A stretch of DNA of 64,000 bases. Origin: Wolbachia endosymbiont of Meromenopon meropis. GTDB lineage: Bacteria > Pseudomonadota > Alphaproteobacteria > Rickettsiales > Anaplasmataceae. Below are positions 48,875-58,860 of this stretch, in pieces. Location: contig JAJETZ010000002.1 in the NCBI GenBank assembly GCA_029784595.1, forward strand, positions 1-64,000, written 5' to 3'. Position 1 is the first letter of the stretch. The number at the start of each line of letters is the position of its first letter. Below the pieces are notes generated by a model. It did no database searches and was not told the origin of the DNA. It saw only the letters and a list, made by a program, of their open reading frames with translations. The position numbers and the translations under genes are program-made.

Positions 48875-49294
48875 ATTATAACTTATCTTTAAAAAGAGAT
48901 TCTAAAAAATAACAAAGAATAATAAATTTATTAAATAATCAGCTCTCCAAACAACAAAATAAATTTGTGTAATGTTATAAAACAAAAAAAAATCGATAAC
49001 TTCTATACAATCTCATCCAACCTAATAATAAAAATTGAATTATTCAATCTAACTTTAATCTGTTCATGATAAACATCTCATAAAGTTTCATATATTTTTT
49101 TCCATTAAGAATAAAATTCTAATTCCTGTTATTTATAACACCTATTTTTTATTTATTAATACCTACTTTGGATCCCACTGTTTAATACATAGTACTGACA
49201 AAAACTCTAGTTTTTACTTTAAATTATCGCTGTATCAACTTTAATCTATATCGCGAATATTTTCTAAATTCAATTTAGTTTCATAAATAGTATT
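48875..49294. other. spacer, nothing recognised
   Basis: AT-rich DNA between the convergent nuoD and pdhC genes. I find no clear terminator and no coding frame. Confidence 0.4.
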
Positions 49295-50581
49295 TTATGC
49301 TCTCTCAAGAAGTACTGTCAAAGGATTTTCTATATAATACTTAAATAAGTTTAAGAAGCTTGATCCAAGCACACCATCAATCGTTCTATGATCAACGGAA
49401 AGTGTTACCATTATTGTTTCCACTATCTCTATTTTATCTTTAATAACAACAGGCTGTTTTTTAGATGCACCAATAGCCATAATGCAGGATTGGGGTGGGT
49501 TAATTATAGCGCTGAAAGTCTTAATACCAAACATACCTAAATTAGAAACAGTAAATCCTCCTCCCTGAAATTCTTCAGATTTTAATTTTCCAGACCTTGC
49601 TCTACTAACAAGATCTTTTATCTCTTTCGATATACATAAGATACTTTTTCTATCAGCATTTTTTATTATAGGAGTAATTAGTCCATCTTCAAGTGCTACA
49701 GCAATTGAAATATCTACATCTGCATATTTGAGTATTTTACCATCTATCCAGGAAGAATTTATATTAGGAAATTTTTTAATACTAAAAGCTACAGCTTTCA
49801 CTATTAAATCATTAATTGTTACTCTATTATCCTCACTTACTGAATTAATCTCATTTTTGAGAGATATTAGCTTATCAACATAACAGTCCACAGTTAAATA
49901 AAAATGCGGAGCACTCTGCTTAGACTCCACTAAACGCTGTGCTATCACCTGACGCATATTACTTACTTCAACTATAACATCTTTGTTAGATCTTTTTCGA
50001 TTCTCAGTTCGTACATCGCGCTCTAAAAACTCCAATACATCATCCTTAATGATGCGTCCATATGGCCCAGTGCCCTTCAATCCCATTATATCCAAATTTT
50101 TACTTTTGGCTATCTTTCTTGCTAATGGGCTTATTTTTATCTTGTTTTTTATTATCCCGCAATCTTCTTCTTTTCTAGATTCAAACGACGCTAAATGGTG
50201 CGATAATGATGAATTAGATGACACTGAAAAGTCAGATTTTGTTAAAAAAGAACATTTTTCAGCTTCTTTTTTAATTTCTAAATCGGCATCATCATTTAAA
50301 TGTAAATCAATCGTGTTACTATCATCCCCCCCCTCTTCTAACATCAGAGCTATTGGTTGATTTATAGGCACTCCACTTACTCCTTCCGGTACAAGAATTT
50401 TCACTAAAATTCCATCATTCACAGATTCAAATTCCATTACAGCCTTATCAGTTTCTATTTCAGCAATTACATCGCCCACACTAACTTTATCTTGCTCTTT
50501 TTTACACCACTTCACAATTTTTCCACCAGTTTTATTCATTGTGGGAGAAAGAGCAGGCATTAATATTTCTATAGTAGGCAT
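49295..50581 (-). CDS. pdhC: pyruvate dehydrogenase E2, dihydrolipoamide acetyltransferase
   Basis: E2 passes the acetyl group from pyruvate decarboxylation to CoA. The 428 residues hold one lipoyl domain with the modified Lys46 (EIETDKAVMEF), a peripheral-subunit-binding domain (KISPLARKIAKSKNLD...GPYGRIIKDDVLEFL, about 149-190), and the catalytic domain with TVSNLGMFGIKTFSAIINPPQ and HRTIDGVLG near the end. Just after the lipoyl domain two Gly codons lie in a run of eight G (50326-50333), an odd homopolymer in AT-rich DNA and a possible slippage site. The partner E1 and E3 genes are not adjacent. Confidence 0.94.
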   Translation of the reverse strand: MPTIEILMPALSPTMNKTGGKIVKWCKKEQDKVSVGDVIAEIETDKAVMEFESVNDGILVKILVPEGVSGVPINQPIALMLEEGGDDSNTIDLHLNDDADLEIKKEAEKCSFLTKSDFSVSSNSSLSHHLASFESRKEEDCGIIKNKIKISPLARKIAKSKNLDIMGLKGTGPYGRIIKDDVLEFLERDVRTENRKRSNKDVIVEVSNMRQVIAQRLVESKQSAPHFYLTVDCYVDKLISLKNEINSVSEDNRVTINDLIVKAVAFSIKKFPNINSSWIDGKILKYADVDISIAVALEDGLITPIIKNADRKSILCISKEIKDLVSRARSGKLKSEEFQGGGFTVSNLGMFGIKTFSAIINPPQSCIMAIGASKKQPVVIKDKIEIVETIMVTLSVDHRTIDGVLGSSFLNLFKYYIENPLTVLLERA

Positions 50582-50687
50582 CTATTGTTAAATCAAAAAA
50601 ATCTACTCAACTTTTAATTTACTCTTTATCTTATGTCAATCTAATCGTGAATTAGAATTTATAATAAATTATTTACACTGCTGCAAA

Positions 50688-51140
50688 ATGTATTATAGTT
50701 TTAAACCTTTCCTATGTACTGTAGTTATGTTGTCTTTATTTCTTAGCAAGGGTTTGTTTGCTAATACTTTTGTTTCAACTAAGTCAAATAAGATTAATAT
50801 GAGAACGGGTCCAGGAGTTAACTACCCTGTAACATGGATATACACTTGTAAAAATCTACCACTAAAAATCATAGAAGAGTTTGAAAACTGGAAAAAAGTC
50901 TGTGATATAAAAGAAGACTGTGGGTGGATAAGAAGCAATCTACTCAGTAACAAACGCTATGCAATGATAAAAGAAAATACTTATGGATATCAAAAACAAA
51001 ATATGAACAGCAAAATTACTATGAAAATAGATAAGTATGCTATAATGAAAATAGAAAAATGCAGTGAGAAATGGTGCTTACTGTCCTTCTCAAAAGGTAA
51101 GGCGTGGATACAAAAAAAATGTATATACGGAGTTGATTAG
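50688..51140 (+). CDS. secreted bacterial SH3-domain protein
   Basis: This 150-residue protein has a signal peptide (to about residue 25, GLFA) and two SH3b-like repeats. The first is seen in KINMRTGPGVNYPVTWIYTCKNLPLKIIEEFENWKKV, the second in SKITMKIDKYAIMKIEKCSEKWCLLSFSKGKAWI. Bacterial SH3 domains of this type usually bind peptidoglycan or proteins in the periplasm. Cys residues occur in pairs that could form disulfides. A hairpin overlaps its stop codon. Confidence 0.8.
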   Translation: MYYSFKPFLCTVVMLSLFLSKGLFANTFVSTKSNKINMRTGPGVNYPVTWIYTCKNLPLKIIEEFENWKKVCDIKEDCGWIRSNLLSNKRYAMIKENTYGYQKQNMNSKITMKIDKYAIMKIEKCSEKWCLLSFSKGKAWIQKKCIYGVD

Positions 51141-51158
51141 TTCTAAAAACTAATCAAC
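51132..51158. terminator. hairpin at the end of the SH3-protein gene
   Basis: GTTGATTAGT and ACTAATCAAC form a perfect 10-bp stem with a 7-base loop. The left arm includes the TAG stop. No T run follows, so it may be a weak terminator or an mRNA 3' stabiliser. Confidence 0.5.
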
Positions 51159-51773
51159 CTTGAATTGAATAGTTATATATTATCTCTTATAAATCTTATG
51201 TGATAAAATCCTTCTAAATTAAAAAGAGCAAATTAAAAATTGTTTATCTATTATTCTGAAATTTAATTTTCAACTGTCTTCTTATAAAACTGTAGTGTTA
51301 GCTACAACATTTCTATAGTATTTTATGTAGATGAGAATAAATTCAACATAAAGTAAAATCTGCTGTTTCGTCAATTTTCATTTTTTTAAAGATAAATTCA
51401 AAAAATATCTTTTTCAATTTTACCTTCTTAATTTTATTTCCTTATGTTTATTGCATTATTTTTGCTGATTTCTTTAATTTTTATCTTAACAAAAAATTAT
51501 ATTAGAAATATTTTCTACTTATTCTGATCGTGTATATTGTTTAAGGCAATAGTTATATTTACTTAATATAAAATCTTGTTTTATTTAAAAACCAAAAATT
51601 TCAATTTGATACTAAACTGTTAAAATTTAACAACTCAACTAAACGTTGAGCTAACATCCAATTTATACTTGAAATTCATTATTAAAGCAAAAAATAAAAT
51701 AATAACACTAAAGCGATCTAAGCTTATAAAACTTTATGACTAATAAAAATTGAGATCTTAAACTCTTTCCCTT
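51159..51773. other. spacer, nothing recognised
   Basis: AT-rich DNA between the SH3-protein gene and the convergent end of the large secreted-protein gene. No gene or RNA is seen. Confidence 0.4.
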
Positions 51774-54755
51774 TTATCTCAATAACTCCTTTTTAATTTC
51801 TCTTTCTATTATCTCTTTTATACCTACATCAAGTTCCATTATTGAAAAGTCAGTCATAGTTCCAATAGAATATTTATCACTTATAACTTTTTCGATAGCG
51901 GCATTTATTTTCTCTTCACTAAATTCTTTTATAACAGGTCTAATTTTCAAATATCCTGGAGATCCTTTACCATAAATTCTTTTACTTTTATTAATACAGC
52001 CGCCTGCACCAGGTTTATTACTCCTCAAACCACTACTACACTCTATTGCCTCATATTTTATGATGCCATCTTCTACATATGCTACTTTATTATCCTCACT
52101 AGAACTTAGTTTATGCAGTTTTGTAATTATTTCCTCTAGCTTTAAATTTTGTTCATGAACTACTGTATCTTCATAACTATGTCCACCGTATTTTTTATAT
52201 TTACCACCGCCTGCAACGGTGATTAGTAATTTGCAATCTTGTTTATTTGAACGACATTTTTCTATAAAAATAGGTCCTCCATCTTTATCTGTATAAATAA
52301 ATTCTTTATTGCCTCCGGCCTCTGTAATTCGCACCTTAATTACAGGATAGTCAGGATCAATTTTTAATTGAGCTTTAACATAATCTCCTGGCATTCCTAA
52401 TCTACTTTCTATAGAATGAGCCGTACCTTCTATATGACCCGCTTCGCCACTTCCCCATACCTCTATTTCAATATGATCAAACATTATCAACAAATCATCT
52501 TTGTAACTATTTACGAGATCATAATAAGTATCTCCAAAACCATAAGATTCTTGACTACTTTTTTCAAGCTTCTGCTTCTTATCTCCTAACTGCCTCACTA
52601 TTACTTTACTCAATCTATTTGTTAAACCCAATAAGTCAAATTTACATAATTTATCAATATAAAAAACTTCTGCTCTATCTACTTTAATCAATTCATCCTT
52701 CAATTGTGTACACTTTTGTATCTCACCTTTTTCATCTTCTAGTGTTTTACCATCTTTATCTTTGCAATCCACCTCCTCATATTTTAAATAAAATAATCTA
52801 CCGTTTTCTTTATTCAAATACTGCGTTGAACGACTACAAACATTATCAGAGCAAAGGCAACCATCCTGACCTTGCCTACATTCTCTTTTTTCCTTATGCT
52901 TTTCATCTATTAATTTATAAACTACCCAACATTTATTACAATCTCGTTTTGTATCTAATTCTTCATCTTTTTCTGCAATACAATGATTTTTATTTATATT
53001 TTCTTCAGGAATGGAAATATATCCTTGTTTATTGAATACTATTTTATCTAACTGATTTTGCGGTCTTGCCAAAATATCAGTTGTATCATCGCAAGGAAAA
53101 TAATAAAATTGATTAGATTCCTTTGAATAAACAATATTATATTTAATATATCTTGCTCCTATCAGTTTTAATGATATGATCTCATCATCTCTCTTAAGTA
53201 TAAATTCTTCCGGATCTGGATGCCAACCAGAAAGACAGAGTATTTTTCCCTTAGTTTTTTTTTGATCTATCTCTTCCACGTAACTTACTTTTATTTTTGG
53301 AAATCCCATATCATCCAGTTCTAGCTTAATAGATTTAGTTTTATTATTCTTTACTAAATTAATCATATTATAGTTCTCATTATTAATAAATCGAATGTCA
53401 ACATCAGGAATAATTCCATATCTTTTTAAAAGAGCGAATTGACGATTCTTTTTTAAGATATCTTCTATAAGATTATTAATCTTATTTTCATTATTACTAT
53501 TTTTAATTGTTACTTTCTCTACTATTTTTGGCTTGATCGCTCTAAAAAAATGCGGATTAATTTCTTTTTCACTTTCATTACTAGCATCAAGACTAACATC
53601 AAAAGTACAATAACCATCGTTATAACTCGCATTTACTTGTTGCATGCAACTCTTCCTACTCATCTTTATTTCTATTTTTAACGTACTTTCATCCACTATC
53701 TTCACTATCTTTGGTTCTGGAGCTGGAGGTGATGGAAAGCAACGGGCAGGAAATTGCAATTTCCTCCGAAACTCATCTTTTTCAGTACCGTAGTACTCAG
53801 CACAAAGTTTATTTTTTTTTCTATATGTTTCAAAATAATGCGTAGCTCCATCTCTATCCAAAATAGAATGCTTCTTAACTTCACCTGAGGCAAAATTTCT
53901 AACAGTTTCATCTTCCCTATATTTTTTAGGAAAATCTAATTTTTCTCCAACTTCTCCGTCATGTTCTATTAAATTGCCAACAATCACCTTAACTCTAGGA
54001 TCAAAATAATCATTTTTTTGATTTGTTATGGGAACAATTCTAACCTGCGACAGCGACGATGTGATTTGTTCACAAAATGGAGGAGGCCCAGGTGCAATTG
54101 GTACAGGAGCGCATTTTATTATTTTTTGATAGCAAGTATCGCAAGTTTTTACCAAATTTTCAGAATGAAAAATATTTGCTTGTTCACTGATTATTCTAGA
54201 AGAATGAAAAATACCCCTCTTTGTACAAGCTGCTTTTTGACTGCAGGCACATATTTTAGGAGAATGAACAAATTTACTTTTTTCTTCATCAGTGACACCT
54301 TCTGCCCATTCCCATCCAATACCTTCTGTAACTCCTTTTTTAATTTTACCACCATCTAATATTATATCTCCTTCCCAATCAATAAAAACTGCCGCAGAAA
54401 TTCCACCTCCAGTTGCTTGCATTCCATATATCTGATGACACGAAGTTTTATTGGGCAGTATATAACAATTATCTCCTTCGTAGTTACAAACTTGAATTTT
54501 GGGATCGAAATAATTATTCATCCCTAAGTCTTTTACTGCCGTTACTTTTATTTCTTTTAACAATAAAGGATCGAACTTTAAATCACCCCATTGACCAGTA
54601 ACGAAGTTCCAAAAACCTTTTCCTATTGATCTATCTACGATTTCAGTATCAGTATGGACATATATATCTTTACAAAGATTGGAGTACCCATTACTTGGGC
54701 AAAATAAAATCAAAATTAGAAAAGAAAACTTGATCTTAAGCTTTGCACTTTTCAT
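51774..54755 (-). CDS. very large cysteine-rich secreted protein of the T4SS satellite locus
   Basis: A protein of 993 residues counted from the ATG at 54755; the frame is open to 54791. It has a signal peptide (KIKFSFLILILFCPSNGYS) and no further membrane helix. It is rich in Cys, often paired (CACSQKAAC, TCDTC, CLCSDNVC), and has Pro-rich joints (CAPVPIAPGPPPFC). A segment is repeated: IKVTAVKDLGMNNYFDPKIQV (about 69-89) and VRIVPITNQKNDYFDPRVKV (about 238-257). The C-terminal third is beta-like and Gly-rich (LLITVAGGGKYKKYGG, GSPGYLKI). It overlaps the end of the VirB4-like gene by 20 bases and so is translated with it. The position and extracytoplasmic build recall the soluble part of rickettsial VirB6-like proteins, but the TrbL/VirB6 membrane core is missing. 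Function unknown; a surface-exposed T4SS component is plausible. Confidence 0.72.
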   Translation of the reverse strand: MKSAKLKIKFSFLILILFCPSNGYSNLCKDIYVHTDTEIVDRSIGKGFWNFVTGQWGDLKFDPLLLKEIKVTAVKDLGMNNYFDPKIQVCNYEGDNCYILPNKTSCHQIYGMQATGGGISAAVFIDWEGDIILDGGKIKKGVTEGIGWEWAEGVTDEEKSKFVHSPKICACSQKAACTKRGIFHSSRIISEQANIFHSENLVKTCDTCYQKIIKCAPVPIAPGPPPFCEQITSSLSQVRIVPITNQKNDYFDPRVKVIVGNLIEHDGEVGEKLDFPKKYREDETVRNFASGEVKKHSILDRDGATHYFETYRKKNKLCAEYYGTEKDEFRRKLQFPARCFPSPPAPEPKIVKIVDESTLKIEIKMSRKSCMQQVNASYNDGYCTFDVSLDASNESEKEINPHFFRAIKPKIVEKVTIKNSNNENKINNLIEDILKKNRQFALLKRYGIIPDVDIRFINNENYNMINLVKNNKTKSIKLELDDMGFPKIKVSYVEEIDQKKTKGKILCLSGWHPDPEEFILKRDDEIISLKLIGARYIKYNIVYSKESNQFYYFPCDDTTDILARPQNQLDKIVFNKQGYISIPEENINKNHCIAEKDEELDTKRDCNKCWVVYKLIDEKHKEKRECRQGQDGCLCSDNVCSRSTQYLNKENGRLFYLKYEEVDCKDKDGKTLEDEKGEIQKCTQLKDELIKVDRAEVFYIDKLCKFDLLGLTNRLSKVIVRQLGDKKQKLEKSSQESYGFGDTYYDLVNSYKDDLLIMFDHIEIEVWGSGEAGHIEGTAHSIESRLGMPGDYVKAQLKIDPDYPVIKVRITEAGGNKEFIYTDKDGGPIFIEKCRSNKQDCKLLITVAGGGKYKKYGGHSYEDTVVHEQNLKLEEIITKLHKLSSSEDNKVAYVEDGIIKYEAIECSSGLRSNKPGAGGCINKSKRIYGKGSPGYLKIRPVIKEFSEEKINAAIEKVISDKYSIGTMTDFSIMELDVGIKEIIEREIKKELLR

Positions 54756-57090
54756 AAAACAACGGCAACCATCTACTAACCTCCTCCCCATTTTCCTTTA
54801 TTGCTTCATACATATATTTTACAGTATTTTTATTGGCTGAAAGTATGTATATTTCTTGCATATCTTTCAAGTCTAAATTCAAGGTTACTAATTCTCTATA
54901 CTGTTTTATTAAAAACAAACCTTCTTGTGTTGGTGTTTGTAAAATTACGTTTAACTCGTCCCTTGACAGAGAAAATGCTTTCATATATAACCTGTTTGCG
55001 TTGATGTTCGGCATTAGAATCTTTGTATCAACATGCTTATCGAGATATCGAGTAAATTTGCTAATGAATGCTAAGTCCAAGTTTTCAGTACTTAGAATTA
55101 CCACGACATTTAATTCTGTCATCCTATGCATCCAATTATCAAATTCTTTTTCTGTAGGAAAAATATTGCTTATTTCCCATGCTTCATCCAAAACAAGTAT
55201 TGCAGGCGATCCATCGCATTTTGCTTCAAAAGAGTGTAAAAAATAATAAAGTATTACGGACATACATTCCTTTCGTTTTGTAAGATTTGATGTATTGATA
55301 GATATAGTTTTAGTTGTCCAATCGATACCTGATTCATCACCATCTTGAAATAAATAAGCAAACTCACCATTATCACACCATTTACTTATCTTACCTCCAA
55401 GAAGTAAAAGAACTTCAGAAATTTGCGAAATAGAGCGTAATGCCCTGGGTATAACAAATATAGAATCTACGATTTTCCGTATTTTATCTTCTATATCTAT
55501 TAAATTTGTATCAACCACCATTCTTCTAATCAATTCAACTAACATAGTGCGATTAGACTCATTATCCTCAATATTTAATGGATTAAACTTCAGGCTTTGG
55601 TCTTTATACCTTGGATCGATTATATAATATTTGCCATTCACTGCTTTTGTAAAAATTATTGACTTTCCAGTATTATCTAATATAACGATCCTAGGGTCGA
55701 ATTTCCTTGACTCCGACAATAAAAAATTAATTAAAGAAGTTCTCCCCGAATTTGGAGCGCCAAGTATAGTAGTATGACCACTATTTTTTTTTCCATGAAA
55801 ATTAAAAAAGTAAGGATTTCCCTTTTTTAAAAAAAAGACCGTTACAGCTTCTTTCCATCTCCCACCTTTTAATGTACCTGATCTAAAATCATGTAGCATA
55901 GCAAAGCTGAAGGCATATTTTTTTAATATGTTTTTTGGTTGTGCAACAAAAATAAAATTGCCTGGAAGTTGCGCCCAAAAATGATCTTCCATATGTAAAT
56001 CAGCTCTAAACATCATTAAACCAACCAACGACATTATAGCAGACAAATCGCTAATATTTTTTGCTAATCTTTTTTTATCATCAGCAAAAATTGTAAAAAT
56101 AATTTTCTGCTGACAAAAATCAATAGCAGAGGTTTTTTCAAGTTCTATTATTTCTTTAATTTCTGATTTTTGGAGTAAAGTGCTATCTTCACTTAATTGA
56201 AGCATATTTATTTGCTTTTTAAACTCTTTAATTGCTTTACTATTACTAGTAAATATTACTATTTCTGTAATTATAAACTCAGAGTCAAGTTGTAAACATT
56301 TATCTATATTTTCTAAAGTAATTTCTCGATATTCCTTTATACAAAAAATAGAACCAAATTTTTGCTGATCTTCAAATGTTGTTTGAAATGTATTGAAACC
56401 AAAAGCCACCTTTAAATTTTTAACATGTTGCGATAGATCCATCTCACATATCTGATAATCTTTTCGTGTTAAGGTAACTATATAATAGAGAAATTCCATC
56501 ATTTCAGAATATATTTCATTTTTATTAAACTTTAGACTCAGTTTTTTAGCTCCGAAAAATTTAAGATCATTTTGAATTAAATCAGTTACTCTTTGTAATT
56601 TACAATAGTTCTGTTGTAGAAACAGCTTGTGCTGATTTTTTATCTTGCTAAGAAAAAATGAGCTACTAGTATGTTCACCAAAATCGCTAAATAATATTAC
56701 GATATATAATTCGTTTATATATTGAAGTTTACTATTAGTAAGTTTACTGAGCCAAGTTGAATGCAATTTATCGGAAAAATCTCCAGTTTTATTCCATTTT
56801 AAGTTTAATTTATTGCGCTTTCGGACAGTGTGAATCCAAACTGTAAAATATAAACTATCAATATTTTTTGATACGCTTTTTCTAATTTCAGTTCTAAGAT
56901 CGCCGTAGTTATCAACAGAAGAATAGTCTTCTAATTTTATTATTTTTAACAATTCACCCTGTTTTGTAAGTATGGTTTCTTCATCATAATGACAAGCATA
57001 TGGAATAAAATCTAAATCAATACTTTCTAGTAATGCTAGATTACTCTTTTTTTCTAATCTAACATTAGTTCCTGGCATTTTTGATTTCAT
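54736..57090 (-). CDS. virB4: VirB4-like T4SS ATPase with altered Walker A
   Basis: VirB4 is the large ATPase of the T4SS inner-membrane complex. The 784 residues have the CagE/VirB4 N-terminal domain, the central motor, and the C-terminal segments ILVLDEAWEI (Walker B, Asp635/Glu636) and LSTENLDLAF. The Walker A reads GAPNSGRTS: the invariant Lys is Arg450 (codon AGA). This suggests weak or no ATP hydrolysis. Rickettsiales are known to carry two VirB4 proteins, the second divergent in its nucleotide motifs; this one matches that type. It lies between a small pilin-like gene and the large secreted protein, and overlaps the latter. Confidence 0.9.
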   Translation of the reverse strand: MKSKMPGTNVRLEKKSNLALLESIDLDFIPYACHYDEETILTKQGELLKIIKLEDYSSVDNYGDLRTEIRKSVSKNIDSLYFTVWIHTVRKRNKLNLKWNKTGDFSDKLHSTWLSKLTNSKLQYINELYIVILFSDFGEHTSSSFFLSKIKNQHKLFLQQNYCKLQRVTDLIQNDLKFFGAKKLSLKFNKNEIYSEMMEFLYYIVTLTRKDYQICEMDLSQHVKNLKVAFGFNTFQTTFEDQQKFGSIFCIKEYREITLENIDKCLQLDSEFIITEIVIFTSNSKAIKEFKKQINMLQLSEDSTLLQKSEIKEIIELEKTSAIDFCQQKIIFTIFADDKKRLAKNISDLSAIMSLVGLMMFRADLHMEDHFWAQLPGNFIFVAQPKNILKKYAFSFAMLHDFRSGTLKGGRWKEAVTVFFLKKGNPYFFNFHGKKNSGHTTILGAPNSGRTSLINFLLSESRKFDPRIVILDNTGKSIIFTKAVNGKYYIIDPRYKDQSLKFNPLNIEDNESNRTMLVELIRRMVVDTNLIDIEDKIRKIVDSIFVIPRALRSISQISEVLLLLGGKISKWCDNGEFAYLFQDGDESGIDWTTKTISINTSNLTKRKECMSVILYYFLHSFEAKCDGSPAILVLDEAWEISNIFPTEKEFDNWMHRMTELNVVVILSTENLDLAFISKFTRYLDKHVDTKILMPNINANRLYMKAFSLSRDELNVILQTPTQEGLFLIKQYRELVTLNLDLKDMQEIYILSANKNTVKYMYEAIKENGEEVSRWLPLFYEKCKA

Positions 57091-57126
57091 AAAATATCAT
57101 GTGTATTTAGTACAACCTTGCGATGT

Positions 57127-57492
57127 TTAGCTTTCATCTTTAGTATTATTAGGTTTTATTTCCGCGAAATTAAATTTTTCTGTCAAATAATTATTTGGCT
57201 TTTCCGCGCTACCTAACATCATTATCAGTACACCAAACATTATCATAAAAAAAACGATGATACCCCTAAACAATATAGAAAGCATTACCATAGCTATACA
57301 TAATCCCATAATTGTTGAAGGACTCATATTTTTTATAGTATTCTTAAATGAATAAGAAGAGATAAAATTTCTTACAACCTCTTGTATATCATTTAATTCG
57401 TTATTAATTGAAGTGGCTTGGCTTGAATATGACATAAAAATAAAGCCAAGTAATCCAATAAAAGCTGAAATTCTACTCAATTGAATGCGCAT
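57127..57492 (-). CDS. small membrane protein, VirB2-like topology
   Basis: A 121-residue protein with an N-terminal signal sequence (ISAFIGLLGFIFMSYSSQA), a short polar helix (NELNDIQEVVRNFISSY), and two adjacent membrane helices (IMGLCIAMVMLSILF and IIVFFMIMFGVLIMMLG). A hydrophilic tail ends it. The build and size match VirB2 pilins, and it sits 36 bases before virB4, where virB2/virB3 lie in classical operons. There is no clear sequence match to the three VirB2-like pilins of this window (the FGRMPWPA loop is missing). The frame opens at TTG 57495; I use the next codon, ATG. Pilin-like is the best guess. Confidence 0.62.
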   Translation of the reverse strand: MRIQLSRISAFIGLLGFIFMSYSSQATSINNELNDIQEVVRNFISSYSFKNTIKNMSPSTIMGLCIAMVMLSILFRGIIVFFMIMFGVLIMMLGSAEKPNNYLTEKFNFAEIKPNNTKDES

Positions 57493-57601
57493 CAACTCAA
57501 AAAACCTCTTTGTGAAAAGACCACTCAGTTATAACAACTTTTATATCAGCAAACAAGAACCTAACTTGCGTGTTTACTATGAGTAGAGTATATATTTACT
57601 A

Positions 57602-58744
57602 TTATAACTGTTTACTGCTGTTTTCAATATGGGGAAAATTTAAATTGTTAGACGTCAATCTACTTGAAGGAAGGGTTAAATGTTGTGTAATTGTTACTAT
57701 AGTAAACCCTACAAACAGAATCAATAATTCTATACACATCATTCTCAAAATTTCTGCTTCTATAACAAAACATCCTACTAAAAGGACATAACACGCCGCA
57801 ATTACAGCACAAAAATTTTTGCTATTGAGCCGCTTTGTGAACCATAAATTTTCATTTTCTTGCTTTTTCTTTGACTTTTCTTTCGAATTTTGTCTTAGTG
57901 TATACATTTGTTGATGCTCATTTTTTCTTTGTAAATTATCATTGTTAATCATACTAATTTGATCATTTAAATTTTTGCTTTCTTGCGTATTCTCTCTCTT
58001 TTTTACAAGATGCTTTGATTGTATTTGATTCTCAATTTTTTCTTTTTGTAAATTACTACTTACTTCAATTAAATTTGACATTGCGCTTATACTATCAGAT
58101 GTGTTACTCACTACTGATAGTGGTGAGTCTTTCTTATTGTTAGAAGAAGGCAAATTTACCCTATTTTCAATATTTTCACTTGTTTGAATAACGCATATAT
58201 TATCTTGTATACTTATTTGATTATCTTTAGAAGAGTCTGAAATTTTTAACTTCATAACTATTTTTTTTCTTTTTACTTTTGATTTTGAACTTAGTCTTGC
58301 TGATTCTATTATTTTTGTTTCTAGCTTTGAAAGCAGTATATTGAATTCTTCTTTATTATTCTGTTTAATGATTTCTAAAGTTATTTTTAATATTTTTTCT
58401 ATTTTTTCTGGTATTAACTTCTCTGATTGTATTATCTCTTGCAGTAACTCTGGAAGAAACTTTTCAAGATAATATCTTTGATATTTCTCTTGCTCCGTTA
58501 TCAACAATTTTTTTAATTCGCTTAAAACATTAGTATCAGCTTCTTGCTTGAACAATTGTTTACATTCTCTTACACTTTCGTTGAGCTTTCTTTGACTTTG
58601 TTCTATTAGTCCCTTACATATAACTCTGCAGAGTTTACGATCTTTCTCATCGTTCAATGATTGAACAAACTCTTGCATTTTAACATATAAACTAACATTC
58701 AAAAATTGAGTTGAGTTATTTTTTTTACTAAACAAAGTAAGCAT
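57602..58744 (-). CDS. coiled-coil protein with two C-terminal membrane helices
   Basis: I do not recognise this 380-residue protein. The first 160 residues are helical and rich in Lys, Glu and Leu. A low-complexity Ser/Asn/Gln/Lys region follows (about 165-300). Then come two hydrophobic helices (about 311-353: FCAVIAACYVLLVGCFVIEAE and MCIELLILFVGFTIVTIT) and a short polar tail. The long N-terminal part should lie in the cytoplasm, anchored by the hairpin. It lies upstream of the pilin-like and virB4 genes on the same strand, about 110 bases away, so it may belong to that locus. No signal peptide. Confidence 0.7.
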   Translation of the reverse strand: MLTLFSKKNNSTQFLNVSLYVKMQEFVQSLNDEKDRKLCRVICKGLIEQSQRKLNESVRECKQLFKQEADTNVLSELKKLLITEQEKYQRYYLEKFLPELLQEIIQSEKLIPEKIEKILKITLEIIKQNNKEEFNILLSKLETKIIESARLSSKSKVKRKKIVMKLKISDSSKDNQISIQDNICVIQTSENIENRVNLPSSNNKKDSPLSVVSNTSDSISAMSNLIEVSSNLQKEKIENQIQSKHLVKKRENTQESKNLNDQISMINNDNLQRKNEHQQMYTLRQNSKEKSKKKQENENLWFTKRLNSKNFCAVIAACYVLLVGCFVIEAEILRMMCIELLILFVGFTIVTITQHLTLPSSRLTSNNLNFPHIENSSKQL

Positions 58745-58860
58745 AAATACTCATCAATATGTCGTATACCATACGCATGATATTATATAGGTGTTAATTT
58801 TAAATTAAAATCGACATGCTCAAATGCTATTCTTCTAATACTACATTAAAGAAAAGAATA

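Noticed and set aside
52706..53035. 109-codon frame antisense to the large secreted-protein gene
   Set aside because: It lies fully inside a longer, clearly protein-like frame on the other strand.
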